DNA of 51,241 nt from Candidatus Colwellia aromaticivorans (GTDB taxonomy: Bacteria > Pseudomonadota > Gammaproteobacteria > Enterobacterales > Alteromonadaceae): contig NZ_QOLD01000060.1 of NCBI RefSeq assembly GCF_003333305.1, forward strand, positions 1 to 51,241, given 5' to 3'. Both the position numbers and the translations under genes were made by a program. Below the pieces are notes generated by a model. That model was not told the DNA's origin. It was given only the letters and a program-made list of their open reading frames with translations, and ran no database searches. Within the stretch, counting starts at the first letter, position 1, and each line of letters begins with the position of its first letter. Shown piece by piece: positions 7,936-16,337 of this stretch.

Positions 7936-8874
7936 ATGTTCGCTCCCCCCGTAACAAATAATACAGAAAAAGTTAGCGAAGCGATTAACCCAGCCAATTT
8001 ACTCAAAGAAGAAATAGATCAAGTCGCTAATTTATACAATATAATTATAGATTTTTTTGCCAATTATAGTTTCCAACTGATTGGTGCATTAATCATTTTT
8101 ATCATTGGTTATGCTCTCGCGGGAAAAATATCTAAATTTGTTTTACGGTTATGTCAGCGACATAAATTAGATATTACGTTAAGTCAGTTTTTAGCAAACA
8201 CCACAAAAATGTTGATAGTAATAATGATCACTATCGTTTCGCTTAGTAAGTTGGGGATCAGTGTTACGCCATTTATTGCTGCTATTGGCGCAATTTCTTT
8301 AGGGGCTGGTTTAGCATTACAGGGCTTATTGGCTAACTATGCTGCAGGTTTTAATATTATTATTATTAGACCATTTGTGGTTGGCGATACCATTAGCGTA
8401 CATGGAGTTACCGGTGTTGTTGAAGAAGTGCTACTTGCTTATACGTTATTAAAAAATGAAGATGATGTCACGATCACTATTCCCAATAAGCACATCGTAG
8501 GTGAAATTCTTCATAATTCACAACATGATTCGTTACTCGAGTTAAAAATTGGCATTTCATACAATCACAACCCATTAGAAGTTACCAAGTTGTTAGAAGA
8601 AACGGTATTGTCTTTAGGCATTGTGGGTGAAAATAGAAAGTTGCAAGTAGGTATTGATGAGTTTTCAGATAGTGCCATTACCATTGCTATTCGCTTATGG
8701 ACTCCGACGGTGAATTTGTATGCGACTAAATATAAAGCTTATGCAAAAATATACTCTGTCTTAGATGAAGCGAATATTACCATTCCGTTCCCGCAACGAG
8801 ATGTACATATTCATCAAATAGCTAGTAACCCTTCGACAGGCTCAGGGCAAACGGAAGATCTCCGTTCATTCTGA
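7936..8874 (+). CDS. mscS: Small-conductance mechanosensitive channel, MscS family
   Basis: A 312-residue inner-membrane channel that opens under membrane tension to release solutes on osmotic downshock. Three transmembrane segments are visible (about 38-60, 80-100 and 105-135). The third is the glycine/alanine-rich pore helix with GAISLGAGLALQGLLANYAAG-like pattern (about 117-137), followed by the MscS beta domain (140-200) and the alpha/beta domain. An AAGGA ribosome binding site precedes the ATG. The last 14 residues (PSTGSGQTEDLRSF, 299-312) and the stop codon are encoded by an inserted repeat (8829-8964), so the native C-terminus has been replaced or extended. Confidence 0.88.
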   Translation: MFAPPVTNNTEKVSEAINPANLLKEEIDQVANLYNIIIDFFANYSFQLIGALIIFIIGYALAGKISKFVLRLCQRHKLDITLSQFLANTTKMLIVIMITIVSLSKLGISVTPFIAAIGAISLGAGLALQGLLANYAAGFNIIIIRPFVVGDTISVHGVTGVVEEVLLAYTLLKNEDDVTITIPNKHIVGEILHNSQHDSLLELKIGISYNHNPLEVTKLLEETVLSLGIVGENRKLQVGIDEFSDSAITIAIRLWTPTVNLYATKYKAYAKIYSVLDEANITIPFPQRDVHIHQIASNPSTGSGQTEDLRSF

Positions 8875-8964
8875 GCGCGAGGAACGAGTAGTCGAAGGGC
8901 GACAGGCTCAGGGCAAACGTAGTGCCTTCGATCATCCTGAGCACGAGGAACGAGTAGTCGAAGG
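8829..8964 (+). repeat. Double TTCGACAGGCTCAG-type palindromic repeat (C1)
   Basis: Two successive units, each made of CGACAGGCTCAGGGCAAACG followed by a spacer and the complementary arm ending in GTCGAAGG. Each unit can fold into a hairpin. This class of repeat is found in many bacterial genomes, and its reverse reading gives the familiar spurious peptide ALSLSKG. It covers the stop codon of mscS and the mscS-cupin gap. A single unit occurs at 31302-31356. Confidence 0.85.
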
Positions 8965-8990
8965 ACAAAACAATGTAAACAGAGCAAAAA

Positions 8991-9713
8991 ATGTCAGAAA
9001 AAAGCATTATAAAGTTAAGGGAAAATCCAATTGACTTTGGTGACATTACCGATGAGTTTGATGCAGCAATATGTGGGTCAACTCAGTCAACTCAGTCAAT
9101 TAAACATAATCATAACGATTATAAAGATGAAGCGTTAGGGTTATATATTGGTGTTTATAGTGCCAAAGATATAACTGAAACTGCGACACCTCATGCCTAT
9201 GATGAGTTTATGATCATAATTGAAGGTACGGTAGAAATTAAAAACAATAAAACCGGTAAAAGTGAAATTATCATGGCAGGTGAGAGCTTTGTCATTCCCC
9301 ATGGTTATGATTGTCAGTGGCATCAACAAGGATATTTACGTAAGTTTTATGTGATTTATGAACCACCAGAAATACCTGAAAAGTCAGTCACTGAAAAGGT
9401 TGTTTATATTGATGAAAATACTAATGTTCCATGGAAAGAAACATCTGATGGTCACCGAAAAAAAATACTCTATCAAAATAACAATCAACGTTTTATCGCT
9501 GGTGTTTGGCAAAGTAAAGCGTTCACTACTGGCTTAATTGATTTTCCTTATCATGAGTTTATTTTTATTAATAAAGGTAGTCTTATTTGCACCGATAATA
9601 GTGGTAAAGTACATTACTTTAAATGCGGCGATGCACTCTTTATTCCACAAGGAACACGTTGTTCATGGAAAGTTAAAGGCGAAGTAAGTATTCACTTTGC
9701 TCAAGTTAAATAG
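8991..9713 (+). CDS. Two-domain cupin protein
   Basis: A 240-residue soluble protein made of two cupin barrels, like the EutQ/DUF861-type (Cupin_3) proteins. The first barrel (about 45-120) carries HAYDEFMIIIEG and later GESFVIPHG. The second (about 165-238) carries YHEFIFINKGSL and GDALFIPQGTRCSW. Barrels of this type usually have few metal ligands, and only one His per motif is seen here, so catalytic activity is uncertain. A role in binding a small polar ligand or regulating a pathway is possible. Repeat C1 separates it from mscS, and a terminator follows at 9756. Confidence 0.7.
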   Translation: MSEKSIIKLRENPIDFGDITDEFDAAICGSTQSTQSIKHNHNDYKDEALGLYIGVYSAKDITETATPHAYDEFMIIIEGTVEIKNNKTGKSEIIMAGESFVIPHGYDCQWHQQGYLRKFYVIYEPPEIPEKSVTEKVVYIDENTNVPWKETSDGHRKKILYQNNNQRFIAGVWQSKAFTTGLIDFPYHEFIFINKGSLICTDNSGKVHYFKCGDALFIPQGTRCSWKVKGEVSIHFAQVK

Positions 9714-9755
9714 GATTAAAAGCACTAGAACTCAAGGTCATAAACATGACAAACC

Positions 9756-9784
9756 CTCAACACAATCAAGGCTGAGGGTTTTAC
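9756..9784 (+). terminator. Rho-independent terminator after the cupin gene
   Basis: AAACCCTCA pairs with TGAGGGTTTT around a 12-base loop. The T-run on the plus strand and the A-run on the minus strand allow it to work in both directions. It lies about 45 bp beyond the cupin stop codon. Confidence 0.75.
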
Positions 9785-9913
9785 ATTAACGGGCAATAGC
9801 ATAAGGCAGCTAGCGAACAAAATTTCACTTCGAGTTAATTAGTGTAGCAACCGCGATCAAAACTAATTTAGAATATGCTCCACTTAGGGTAAAATACAAC
9901 ATTATTCTCTTTG

Positions 9914-10225
9914 ATGATGGGCTTCGTTATTAATATTAAAAAAGTACTAGAAACGGAAGTCACTTGTTCAACTTGTCAGGCTTGTTGTTGTCGTTTAGAG
10001 GTTCTGCTTGTTACCGACACTGGTGTTCCCTACCAGCATATTGCTATCGATGAATGGGGCGGTGAAACGATGTTGCGTTTAGACGATGGTTGGTGCTCAG
10101 CTTTAGATCGTGAGACGTTTATGTGTTCTATTTATGAGAACCGTCCTTGGAATTGTCGAGAATTTGAGATGGCTTCATATGAGTGTCGTATTGAAAGAGG
10201 TTTAGACGTAAGTGTTTCGTACTAA
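9914..10225 (+). CDS. YkgJ-family cysteine cluster protein
   Basis: A small protein of about 103 residues with the YkgJ (UPF0153) metal-binding pattern: the cysteine group CSTCQACCC near the N-terminus, then a single C in DGWCSAL, then C-x-IYENRPWNCREF near the middle. The conserved IYENRP..CREF segment is typical of the family, which binds zinc or iron and has no firmly assigned function. The frame opens with TTG ATG ATG (9911-9919). I take the first ATG, although the ribosome binding site is weak and the second ATG is equally possible. It is a single gene between a terminator and the convergent panC. Confidence 0.75.
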   Translation: MMGFVINIKKVLETEVTCSTCQACCCRLEVLLVTDTGVPYQHIAIDEWGGETMLRLDDGWCSALDRETFMCSIYENRPWNCREFEMASYECRIERGLDVSVSY

Positions 10226-10310
10226 TTATCTTGGGCATAAAAATAGTTCGTTTTATTCATCATGAGTAGAAATACAATAAAATACTAATAGCCATTATTA
10301 ACTGCTTGAA

Positions 10311-11165
10311 CTACAGCTTGACGGGTAAGTTATCGATTAATCTTGCTTTACCTAAATAGGCGGCCGCTAGAATAACAATATTTTTATCATTTGGTGTTAC
10401 AGGCGCTAATGTATTCGCATGACATAAATAAATATAATCAGTTTTCAAACCCGCCTTATCAATTTTTTCACTCGCTTGCATTATTATTGCAGCGTAGTCT
10501 CTTGGTTGATGGCTGTTGCGCAACTCAGTACTTAACCACTGTAAGGCCTGATAAAGCGCGGGTGCTATGGCGAGTTCTTCTGGCGTTAAGTAACCATTTC
10601 GTGAGCTCATTGCTAAACCTGACTTTTCACGAATAATTTCCACTGGAATAACGTCCACTGGCATGGATAAGTCTTCAACCATGGTTTGAATTACTTGCAA
10701 CTGTTGGTAATCTTTCGAGCCAAAACAAGCAACATCAGGCTGAACTAGATTAAATAATTTACAAACCACAGTAGCGACACCACGAAAATGTCCTGGTCGG
10801 CTAGCGCCACAATAAAGATCCGAAATATTGGGAACTTCAACATAGCTATTTTCACCAACACCTTTTGGATAAATAATATCAGCGGTAGGGGTAAATAATA
10901 AGTCAGTTTTGACCTTTATCAAGCTCGCTTTATCCTGCGCTAATGTTCTTGGATAATTATCAATGTCTTCACTTAAACCGAACTGCATTGGGTTCACGAA
11001 AATACTGGCAATGACTTTATCAGCATGCTGATGAGCAGCATTAACTAGCGCTAAATGGCCATCGTGTAAATTACCCATGGTAGGCACAAAAGCAATGGTT
11101 AGGCCTTGCATACGCCATGATTTAACTTGTGCGCGTAAATCTTTTATACTTTCAACTGTATTCAT
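10311..11165 (-). CDS. panC: Pantothenate synthetase (pantoate--beta-alanine ligase)
   Basis: The 284-residue cytoplasmic enzyme that joins pantoate and beta-alanine using ATP to make pantothenate. The HIGH-type motif is in [10 protein letters not shown] (about 28-37), the pantoate/ATP-site block is [11 protein letters not shown], and the KMSKS-like region is [12 protein letters not shown]. The length is normal. The ATG at 11165 is chosen over the one six bases upstream because the GTAAGAG ribosome binding site is properly spaced only for it. It follows panB by 48-54 bp, so they form a panBC operon, with beta-alanine probably supplied by PanP. Confidence 0.95.
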   Translation of the reverse strand: MNTVESIKDLRAQVKSWRMQGLTIAFVPTMGNLHDGHLALVNAAHQHADKVIASIFVNPMQFGLSEDIDNYPRTLAQDKASLIKVKTDLLFTPTADIIYPKGVGENSYVEVPNISDLYCGASRPGHFRGVATVVCKLFNLVQPDVACFGSKDYQQLQVIQTMVEDLSMPVDVIPVEIIREKSGLAMSSRNGYLTPEELAIAPALYQALQWLSTELRNSHQPRDYAAIIMQASEKIDKAGLKTDYIYLCHANTLAPVTPNDKNIVILAAAYLGKARLIDNLPVKL

Positions 11166-11219
11166 TTTCATCTCTTACGAAGCTTGGTATTATTTTTAGA
11201 CTTTGTTTGAAACTCGAAA

Positions 11220-12014
11220 CTATTTAAATATATGATCTTCGCCAGGGAAATTACCTAGGCTTACTTCACTGATGTATAATTCAATAGATTTTTTAATATC
11301 GCCCGTTTCTTTTAAAAAATTTCGAGAAAACTTAGGCATATAACTGTAAGAAATACCTAAAGCATCATGCATTACCAGTATTTGTCCGTCGGTATCTTTA
11401 CCTGCGCCAATACCTATCGTTGGAATAGTAATCGCTTCTGATATAGCCTTACCTAGTGGAGCAGGAATGCATTCTAATACGAGTAATTGTGCTCCTGCAG
11501 TTTCTAAAGCTTGCGCATCTTTGATCATTTGTTGTGCTTGTGCATCTTGACGACCTTGCACTTTAAAGCCGCCAAATACATTGACTGACTGAGGCGTTAA
11601 ACCTAAGTGGGCGCATACAGGAATACCTCTTTCAACCAAGGCTTTAATCGTATCAACTAACCAAGCGCCACCTTCCATTTTTACCATACTAGCGCCTGCT
11701 TGCATTAACTTGGCTGAATTAGTTAATGCTTGCTCTAAATTAGCGTAGCTCATAAAAGGCATATCGCCGATGATCAAGGTGTTTTCGACACCACGTTTAA
11801 CACATTGGGTATGATAAACCATATCATTAATACTGACTGGCAGTGTATCATCTTGCCCTTGTAATACCATACCAAGGGAGTCACCAATTAAAATGGCATG
11901 TATGCCTGCTTGATCAAATAGCTTGGCAAAGCTAGCATCATAGGCTGTGATGGTTGATATTTTTTCGCCTTGTTGTTTCATTTTTAACAAGGTGGATGTA
12001 GTTATTTTAGCCAT
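11220..12014 (-). CDS. panB: 3-methyl-2-oxobutanoate hydroxymethyltransferase
   Basis: The 264-residue ketopantoate hydroxymethyltransferase, which transfers a one-carbon unit from methylene-tetrahydrofolate to alpha-ketoisovalerate, the first committed step of pantothenate synthesis. The TIM-barrel landmarks are [15 protein letters not shown] (near 24), [13 protein letters not shown] (about 41-53), KMEGG (about 113) and the GIGAG block (about 201). The length equals that of E. coli PanB. It sits 123 bp from folK, probably with its own promoter, and is followed by panC. Confidence 0.95.
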   Translation of the reverse strand: MAKITTSTLLKMKQQGEKISTITAYDASFAKLFDQAGIHAILIGDSLGMVLQGQDDTLPVSINDMVYHTQCVKRGVENTLIIGDMPFMSYANLEQALTNSAKLMQAGASMVKMEGGAWLVDTIKALVERGIPVCAHLGLTPQSVNVFGGFKVQGRQDAQAQQMIKDAQALETAGAQLLVLECIPAPLGKAISEAITIPTIGIGAGKDTDGQILVMHDALGISYSYMPKFSRNFLKETGDIKKSIELYISEVSLGNFPGEDHIFK

Positions 12015-12080
12015 AGTAGTTCCAATGCGGTATTTATTTTAAATATTATTATTGAGATAACGGGTTGTTACGATTACTTT

Positions 12081-12092
12081 GAGTAATTACTC
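12081..12092. promoter_or_regulatory. Perfect 12-bp palindrome upstream of panB
   Basis: GAGTAATTACTC lies in the 123-bp gap between folK and panB, 67 bp upstream of the panB start on the minus strand. Its position fits an operator for panBC, but no binding protein is identified and a 12-mer palindrome can arise by chance in AT-rich DNA. Confidence 0.2.
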
Positions 12093-12137
12093 GATCGGGG
12101 TACTTTGGCATAATTTTTTTTCAACTGCAATATTCGT

Positions 12138-12653
12138 TCAACTTAGCTTTAGCTTTATCATCGAATTATTAGCAATGTTTTGGCTCAAAACTGTTACACT
12201 TTGCCTTTCTGCCCCTATTGAGGAAGGTAGCATTAAGTCAGCTGCAATTTCAGCTAAAGGCAATAAGACAAACTCACGTTTTTTCATGCCATAATGCGGG
12301 ACAATAAGACGTTCAGTGCTAATTATTTCGTTACCAAACAAAATAATGTCAAGATCTAAAATACGCGCCCCCCAATGATTTTCTTTACGCACTCTGCCTG
12401 CTTTATTTTCGATACTTTGTAAGGCATCAAGTAGTTCCAGGGGAGTTAGCTTTGTTTCAAGTGCTAAAACTGCGTTAATATAATCGTCTTGATCTTGAGG
12501 CCCCATTGGCTTACTTAAGTACAATGACGACACATTAATTACGTGGCTTTGTGCTAACGTCTTAATTTCATCAATAGCGGCTTGCACTTGTTTAACTGGC
12601 TCAGATAAATTACTACCCAAGCCGATATACGCAATTGTTGTGATGGGGTTCAT
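12138..12653 (-). CDS. folK: 2-amino-4-hydroxy-6-hydroxymethyldihydropteridine pyrophosphokinase
   Basis: The 171-residue HPPK of folate synthesis, which transfers pyrophosphate from ATP to hydroxymethyl-dihydropterin. Visible landmarks are the N-terminal YIGLGSNLSEP (9-19), the YLSKPMG.QDQDDYINAV block and the HPPK signature NHWGARILDLDIILFG (about 96-111) with its two metal-binding aspartates. It starts five bases after the pcnB stop, the same pcnB-folK pairing as in E. coli. Confidence 0.95.
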   Translation of the reverse strand: MNPITTIAYIGLGSNLSEPVKQVQAAIDEIKTLAQSHVINVSSLYLSKPMGPQDQDDYINAVLALETKLTPLELLDALQSIENKAGRVRKENHWGARILDLDIILFGNEIISTERLIVPHYGMKKREFVLLPLAEIAADLMLPSSIGAERQSVTVLSQNIANNSMIKLKLS

Positions 12654-12658
12654 AATGT

Positions 12659-14086
12659 TTATTCGGCGCTTGGATTATTGCTACTTGCAGTTGGCTTTTT
12701 ACGCTTTCTTGGACTGCGACGTTTACCACTAGGCGAAGTTTTAACACCTTTAATCATTTGCACACGAGCGTCATTAGAGACAATTTGAAAATCGGTCCAC
12801 CATTGTGCTAACTCAATTAAAGTAGGTGTACTTTCAATTTCTGCACGTAATAACAAGAAGTCATAACCGGCTCTAAACTTAGGATGTTCAAAGGTTTTAA
12901 AGGCGCGTTTTCCTTCGCGACGTGCTAGCTTATCTTGTAAAATCCAAATATCTTTCATTACCCCTTGAAAACGCTTAGGAATGGCAATACTGCGTTGTTG
13001 CTCGGGCATTATTTCACTTAATGCCGCAAAAAAAGCATCTTGAGGAGCAAGTTGATTATTGATATTAATTTGGTGAATATATTTTTGTAATGGGTACCAA
13101 AGCATTGCCGCGAATAAAAAGGCTGGTGTAACACGCTGTTCATTGTTAATGCGATTATCAGTGTTTTGCATGGCGAGCATGATAAAACGTTCAAGCAGTT
13201 GGTCATTTTTATTTAGTTCTTGCTCAACAGCAGGGAAGAAGTAAGTAAATAAATTATAACTGCGCAGTTGTTTATAGTTAGCGACCGCTTTACCCGAAAT
13301 AAACAGTTTCAAAAACTCTTCAAACATACGGGCAGCAGGTATGTTAGCCATTAATGCTGATAGTTCTTTGATGGGGGCGCGAGTCTCGGGTGATATTTCC
13401 ATATCAAGTTTGGTGGCAAAGCGAATGGCACGCAACATGCGCACAGGATCTTCACGGTAGCGTGTTTCTGGGTCACCAATTAAGCGGATAACTTTGTCTT
13501 CAACATCTTTAACGCCATTGGCAAAATCATACACTTTAAAATCTTTAGTAGAGTAGTACAGGGCATTGATGGTGAAATCGCGACGCTCGGCATCCTCTTC
13601 TATCGTGCCATAAATATTGTCACGCAATAACATGCCATGTTCACTTTGCTTTGAGGTTTTCGTACAACTTTGTTCTTGCTCTGAAGCACTGTCGTGATGA
13701 CCTCGAAAGGTTGCCACTTCAATAATTTCTCGGCCAAAAACAATATGCGCTAAACGAAAACGGCGACCAATCAAACGACAGTTTCGAAACAAACCTTTGA
13801 TTTCATCAGGTGTGGCATTAGTGGCAATATCAAAATCTTTTGGTTTCAAACCTAATAAAATATCGCGGACACCGCCACCCACTAAATAAGCATCATAGCC
13901 GCCTTTATTTAAGCGATATAGTACTTTTAAAGCGCTTGGGCTGAGTAGTTGTCTAGAGACAGGATGCTGACTTCGAGATAAAACTATTGGTTGTTCTAGT
14001 GTGGAGACTACTTTAGTTGTTTTGGTTTTTTTATTGGCATTTTTACTAAAAACCTTTTTACATAAATTGATGACGCGTTTGATAAT
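12659..14086 (-). CDS. pcnB: Poly(A) polymerase I, with an ATT start codon
   Basis: The 475-residue enzyme that adds poly(A) tails to RNA 3' ends and so promotes decay. The nucleotidyltransferase core reads LVGGGVRDILLG then KPKDFDIATNA (about 67-90), with the DFD aspartates as metal ligands. A basic tail (KRRSPRKRKK) binds RNA. The N-terminus must begin near 14086, because the frame matches the E. coli start MFTRVANFCRKVLSR as IKRVINLCKKVFSK in register. That codon is ATT. AAGG lies seven bases upstream and an in-frame TAA 12 bases upstream, and no ATG, GTG or TTG occurs until the GTG at 13882, which is inside the conserved core. E. coli pcnB also starts with AUU, which limits its expression. 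Confidence 0.9.
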   Translation of the reverse strand: MIKRVINLCKKVFSKNANKKTKTTKVVSTLEQPIVLSRSQHPVSRQLLSPSALKVLYRLNKGGYDAYLVGGGVRDILLGLKPKDFDIATNATPDEIKGLFRNCRLIGRRFRLAHIVFGREIIEVATFRGHHDSASEQEQSCTKTSKQSEHGMLLRDNIYGTIEEDAERRDFTINALYYSTKDFKVYDFANGVKDVEDKVIRLIGDPETRYREDPVRMLRAIRFATKLDMEISPETRAPIKELSALMANIPAARMFEEFLKLFISGKAVANYKQLRSYNLFTYFFPAVEQELNKNDQLLERFIMLAMQNTDNRINNEQRVTPAFLFAAMLWYPLQKYIHQININNQLAPQDAFFAALSEIMPEQQRSIAIPKRFQGVMKDIWILQDKLARREGKRAFKTFEHPKFRAGYDFLLLRAEIESTPTLIELAQWWTDFQIVSNDARVQMIKGVKTSPSGKRRSPRKRKKPTASSNNPSAE

Positions 14087-14100
14087 CGCTGACCTTTTTT
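14084..14100 (-). promoter_or_regulatory. Ribosome binding site and AUU start of pcnB
   Basis: Read on the minus strand the site is AAAAAAGGTCAGCGATT. The AAGG is placed correctly for initiation at ATT (14086-14084), and the in-frame stop TAA immediately before it rules out a longer protein. AUU starts are rejected by IF3 and give low output, as reported for E. coli pcnB and infC. Confidence 0.8.
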
Positions 14101-14236
14101 AGAGAATATAGGTGGATGAAAGGTTATCTGTTTGACTAGGCGCAATGATATAACATTCAAGCAAAAAAGAGAATGAAAAAGCAGCGATTTTTAAGTCCTC
14201 ACTGCATTGAAAAGGTAAGTCTTTATAGATAATTTT

Positions 14237-14488
14237 CTACCAAGGTAATATTTCGCCATTAGAGTGCTTACATAAACCTGACTCAGTGATGGTCAATTCA
14301 GCCATTAATGTGCGTAAACGTTCCGCTGCAACTTCGCTATTAATATCACCATTAGCGGTTAAATTGGTACCAGTTAACCCGTAAATTACGTAGATTTCGT
14401 ATCCAGAACATACTATTTTAATGTTGCAGGCCATATCAATAGCCTGTCCACTGGAATTTACTTCTTGAGTTTGGATAATAGTATGCAT
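14237..14488 (-). CDS. Small uncharacterised protein downstream of the crotonase gene
   Basis: An 83-residue protein with no recognised family. It has no signal peptide or membrane segment. The N-terminal half alternates polar and hydrophobic residues (NIKIVCSGYEIYVIYGL), which suggests beta strands, and the middle is probably helical (SEVAAERLRTLMAEL). Its ATG overlaps the stop of the enoyl-CoA hydratase gene by one base (TAATG), so it is very likely co-translated with it and may act in the same pathway. It is the last gene before pcnB, about 150 bp away. Confidence 0.6.
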   Translation of the reverse strand: MHTIIQTQEVNSSGQAIDMACNIKIVCSGYEIYVIYGLTGTNLTANGDINSEVAAERLRTLMAELTITESGLCKHSNGEILPW

Positions 14489-15288
14489 TAGGTTCCATTG
14501 AAAAGCGGATCACGCTTTTCTAGCAATGCATTCACAGCCTCAACGTGATCAGCGGTTTGATGGCAGCTTGCCTGATAACTAGCTGATAGTTCCAATAACG
14601 AATCAAGTCGACTGTGCATACCTTCGCGTAATAACTGTTTGGACATACGTAATTGCTTTGGTGGATTTTTTGCAATACGTTGTGCCAACGCGTTGGCTTC
14701 TGGAATTAGCTGATCAGCATCAACAACTCTGGATACAAGTCCCCAAGCCAATGCTGTTTCGGCATCGATGGGATCACCAGTAAAGGTCATTTCTGCAGCT
14801 CTTGACAGGCCTATCTGACGTGGTAACAGCCATGCGCCGCCATCACCAGGAATAATACCGACTTTGACAAAGTTTTCAGCAAAAGTGGCACTTTTAGCTG
14901 CAATGCGGATATCACACATTAGCGTTAAATCGCAGCCTGCACCGTAGGCTGGGCCGTTGACGGCAGCGATTACAGGGACCTCCAGTGCCCAAAGGGCTTT
15001 GGGAATTCGTTGGATACCCTGTTTGTAATTATCTGCAATGGTGGTGACGTCACCACTAAATGTTCCGACTCGATCGCGCATATGATTTAAGTTACCGCCG
15101 GAAGAAAATCCCTTACCAGCTCCAGTTAAAATGACACATCGAACCGATAAGTCGGCTTTTATGCGCGCTATGGCTTCTACAAACAACTCTACAAAGTCGA
15201 GATCGGTAATAGGGTTGCGCAATTCTGGTTGATTGAGTGTCAAGGTAACTACGTGTCCATCTTGCTTGTACAATAATTTTTCGCTCAT
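14488..15288 (-). CDS. Enoyl-CoA hydratase/isomerase family protein (PaaG-like crotonase)
   Basis: A 266-residue crotonase-fold enzyme acting on an acyl-CoA. The oxyanion-hole segments are GKGFSSGGNL (about 58-67) and AAVNGPAYGAGCDL (about 107-120). The usual hydratase glutamates are not both present: the first position reads GAGCD and the second falls in FAENFVKVGIIPGDGG, closer to the PaaG isomerase type than to a classical hydratase. Base composition is richer in G+C than the neighbours (about 45-60% in sampled lines against about 38-40%), which suggests acquisition by transfer. It forms a two-gene unit with the 83-residue protein. Confidence 0.8.
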   Translation of the reverse strand: MSEKLLYKQDGHVVTLTLNQPELRNPITDLDFVELFVEAIARIKADLSVRCVILTGAGKGFSSGGNLNHMRDRVGTFSGDVTTIADNYKQGIQRIPKALWALEVPVIAAVNGPAYGAGCDLTLMCDIRIAAKSATFAENFVKVGIIPGDGGAWLLPRQIGLSRAAEMTFTGDPIDAETALAWGLVSRVVDADQLIPEANALAQRIAKNPPKQLRMSKQLLREGMHSRLDSLLELSASYQASCHQTADHVEAVNALLEKRDPLFNGT

Positions 15289-15711
15289 TTTGTTTTCCTT
15301 AAATAATTATTAAGGACACTTATAATAATGTATTTTTATAGGTGTCTTTGAGTTAATTTTTAGCAAGCGCTTTATCGCTTGGGTTCATCGGTAGCTCGGA
15401 TAAAAACTCATAACGTCAGGGTCTTTGTAGGACGCTATGTTGTTACCAGAAATAATAAAATTATCTTTATAAATCATCATTCTGTCATTAATGAAGTTAA
15501 GGAGTATATAATTATCAAAGACGCCATTCAGGTATTGATTTTTCATTGACGTTATACCAATGCCAGTAAGTTAGTGATCAAATATTAATGAGGATAAATT
15601 TTCAAGAACAAGGCGCTTGATTGAGCAATAGCTGGCTATTGGGATTGAAAGCAACGATGTTATTGGAGGTTTAGGCCATTTAGAATGATCATATATTTAT
15701 TGGTATTGGTA
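15289..15711. other. Intergenic region with repeat B3 and a possible small ORF
   Basis: This 423-bp gap separates the flavin reductase and crotonase genes. The right-hand 160 bp are repeat B3. A 53-codon open frame (15385-15546) fills much of the remainder. Upstream of the crotonase start there is a TTAAGGA-like ribosome binding site, read on the minus strand. Confidence 0.5.
15385..15546 (-). CDS. Possible 53-residue hypothetical protein
   Basis: The open frame runs from ATG (MKNQYLNGVFDNYILL...) to TGA and ends ...DVMSFYPSYR. The residue mix (Asn, Tyr, Asp, Phe) looks protein-like but matches nothing I recognise. Repeat B3 begins six bases upstream of the ATG, so any promoter has been displaced or replaced, and the ribosome binding site is poor. 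It could equally be the remnant of a longer gene cut by the repeat, or chance. Confidence 0.3.
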   Translation of the reverse strand: MKNQYLNGVFDNYILLNFINDRMMIYKDNFIISGNNIASYKDPDVMSFYPSYR

Positions 15712-15714
15712 TTA
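15553..15714 (-). repeat. Family B repeat, copy B3 (about 160 bp, inverted)
   Basis: Reverse complement of the B1/B2 type, with the CAATAGC/GCTATTG palindrome at its centre and ends TATACCAATG and TTGGTATTA. Its edge coincides with the stop codon of the flavin reductase gene (TAA at 15714-15712), so the repeat supplies or abuts that stop. Confidence 0.75.
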
Positions 15715-16326
15715 TTTAGGCCTAGCCATACTAAACGGCTTGTTGATTGTGGCGAACTCGCCACCGCCTAAGCGTGCTAAGGGTTTAACTTTATCGGCAT
15801 GCACTTTTATTCTTTGTTTTTCATCAAGTTCAATCACGTTATCGTTGATATATATTTGTTTAACTTCAACAAAAATTAAGCTTTGCGGCACATCACCAAG
15901 TTCTTTTATTTCATAAAGCTCGCAACCATAAGCAATGTCACAATTGGCTAGCCTTGGTAGCGAAAAATTTTCAAAAGCAACCGTTTTTAAGGCAGACTTA
16001 GTTAACTCTGATTCACCATGAGCTAAGGTTTCTGCTGTTTGGGTGACGACAGCTGCATTTTGTTCTGAGGCAATATGTATCACCATTTTCTTATTGTTAA
16101 CGACATTAACTAGCGTATCTTTTTTATCTCCATTAGGCTTGTTTCCAACGGAAATCATCAAAATAGGTGGAGCGCTTGATACCGCTGTAAAATAAGAAAA
16201 AGGCGCTAAATTGAATTGACCATTACTTGAGTCGGTTAACGCCCAAGCAATAGGTCTTGGAATAATTGTTTGCGTCATTAAATGGTAACGCTGGTTCGGA
16301 GAAAACTCGGAAAAGTTAAGATTCAT
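15712..16326 (-). CDS. Flavin reductase-like FMN-binding protein
   Basis: A 204-residue protein of the flavin reductase-like (split barrel FMN-binding) family. Landmarks are TIIPRPIAWALTDS near residue 20, NLAPFSYFTAVSSAPPILMISVG (about 39-61) and KKDTLVNVVNN. Members reduce FMN with NAD(P)H or hold FMN as a flavoprotein, and the specific partner is unknown. It follows the DUF3291 gene by 11 bp, so the two form a unit. The final codons meet repeat B3, and the C-terminus could be slightly altered by it. Confidence 0.8.
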   Translation of the reverse strand: MNLNFSEFSPNQRYHLMTQTIIPRPIAWALTDSSNGQFNLAPFSYFTAVSSAPPILMISVGNKPNGDKKDTLVNVVNNKKMVIHIASEQNAAVVTQTAETLAHGESELTKSALKTVAFENFSLPRLANCDIAYGCELYEIKELGDVPQSLIFVEVKQIYINDNVIELDEKQRIKVHADKVKPLARLGGGEFATINKPFSMARPK

Positions 16327-16337
16327 ATCAGGCTCTT

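Noticed and set aside
8822..9046. 74-codon minus-strand frame with ALRMI/ALSLSKG sequence
   Set aside because: This is the well-known artefact of reading the TTCGACAGGCTCAG repeats backwards, and it overlaps two real genes.
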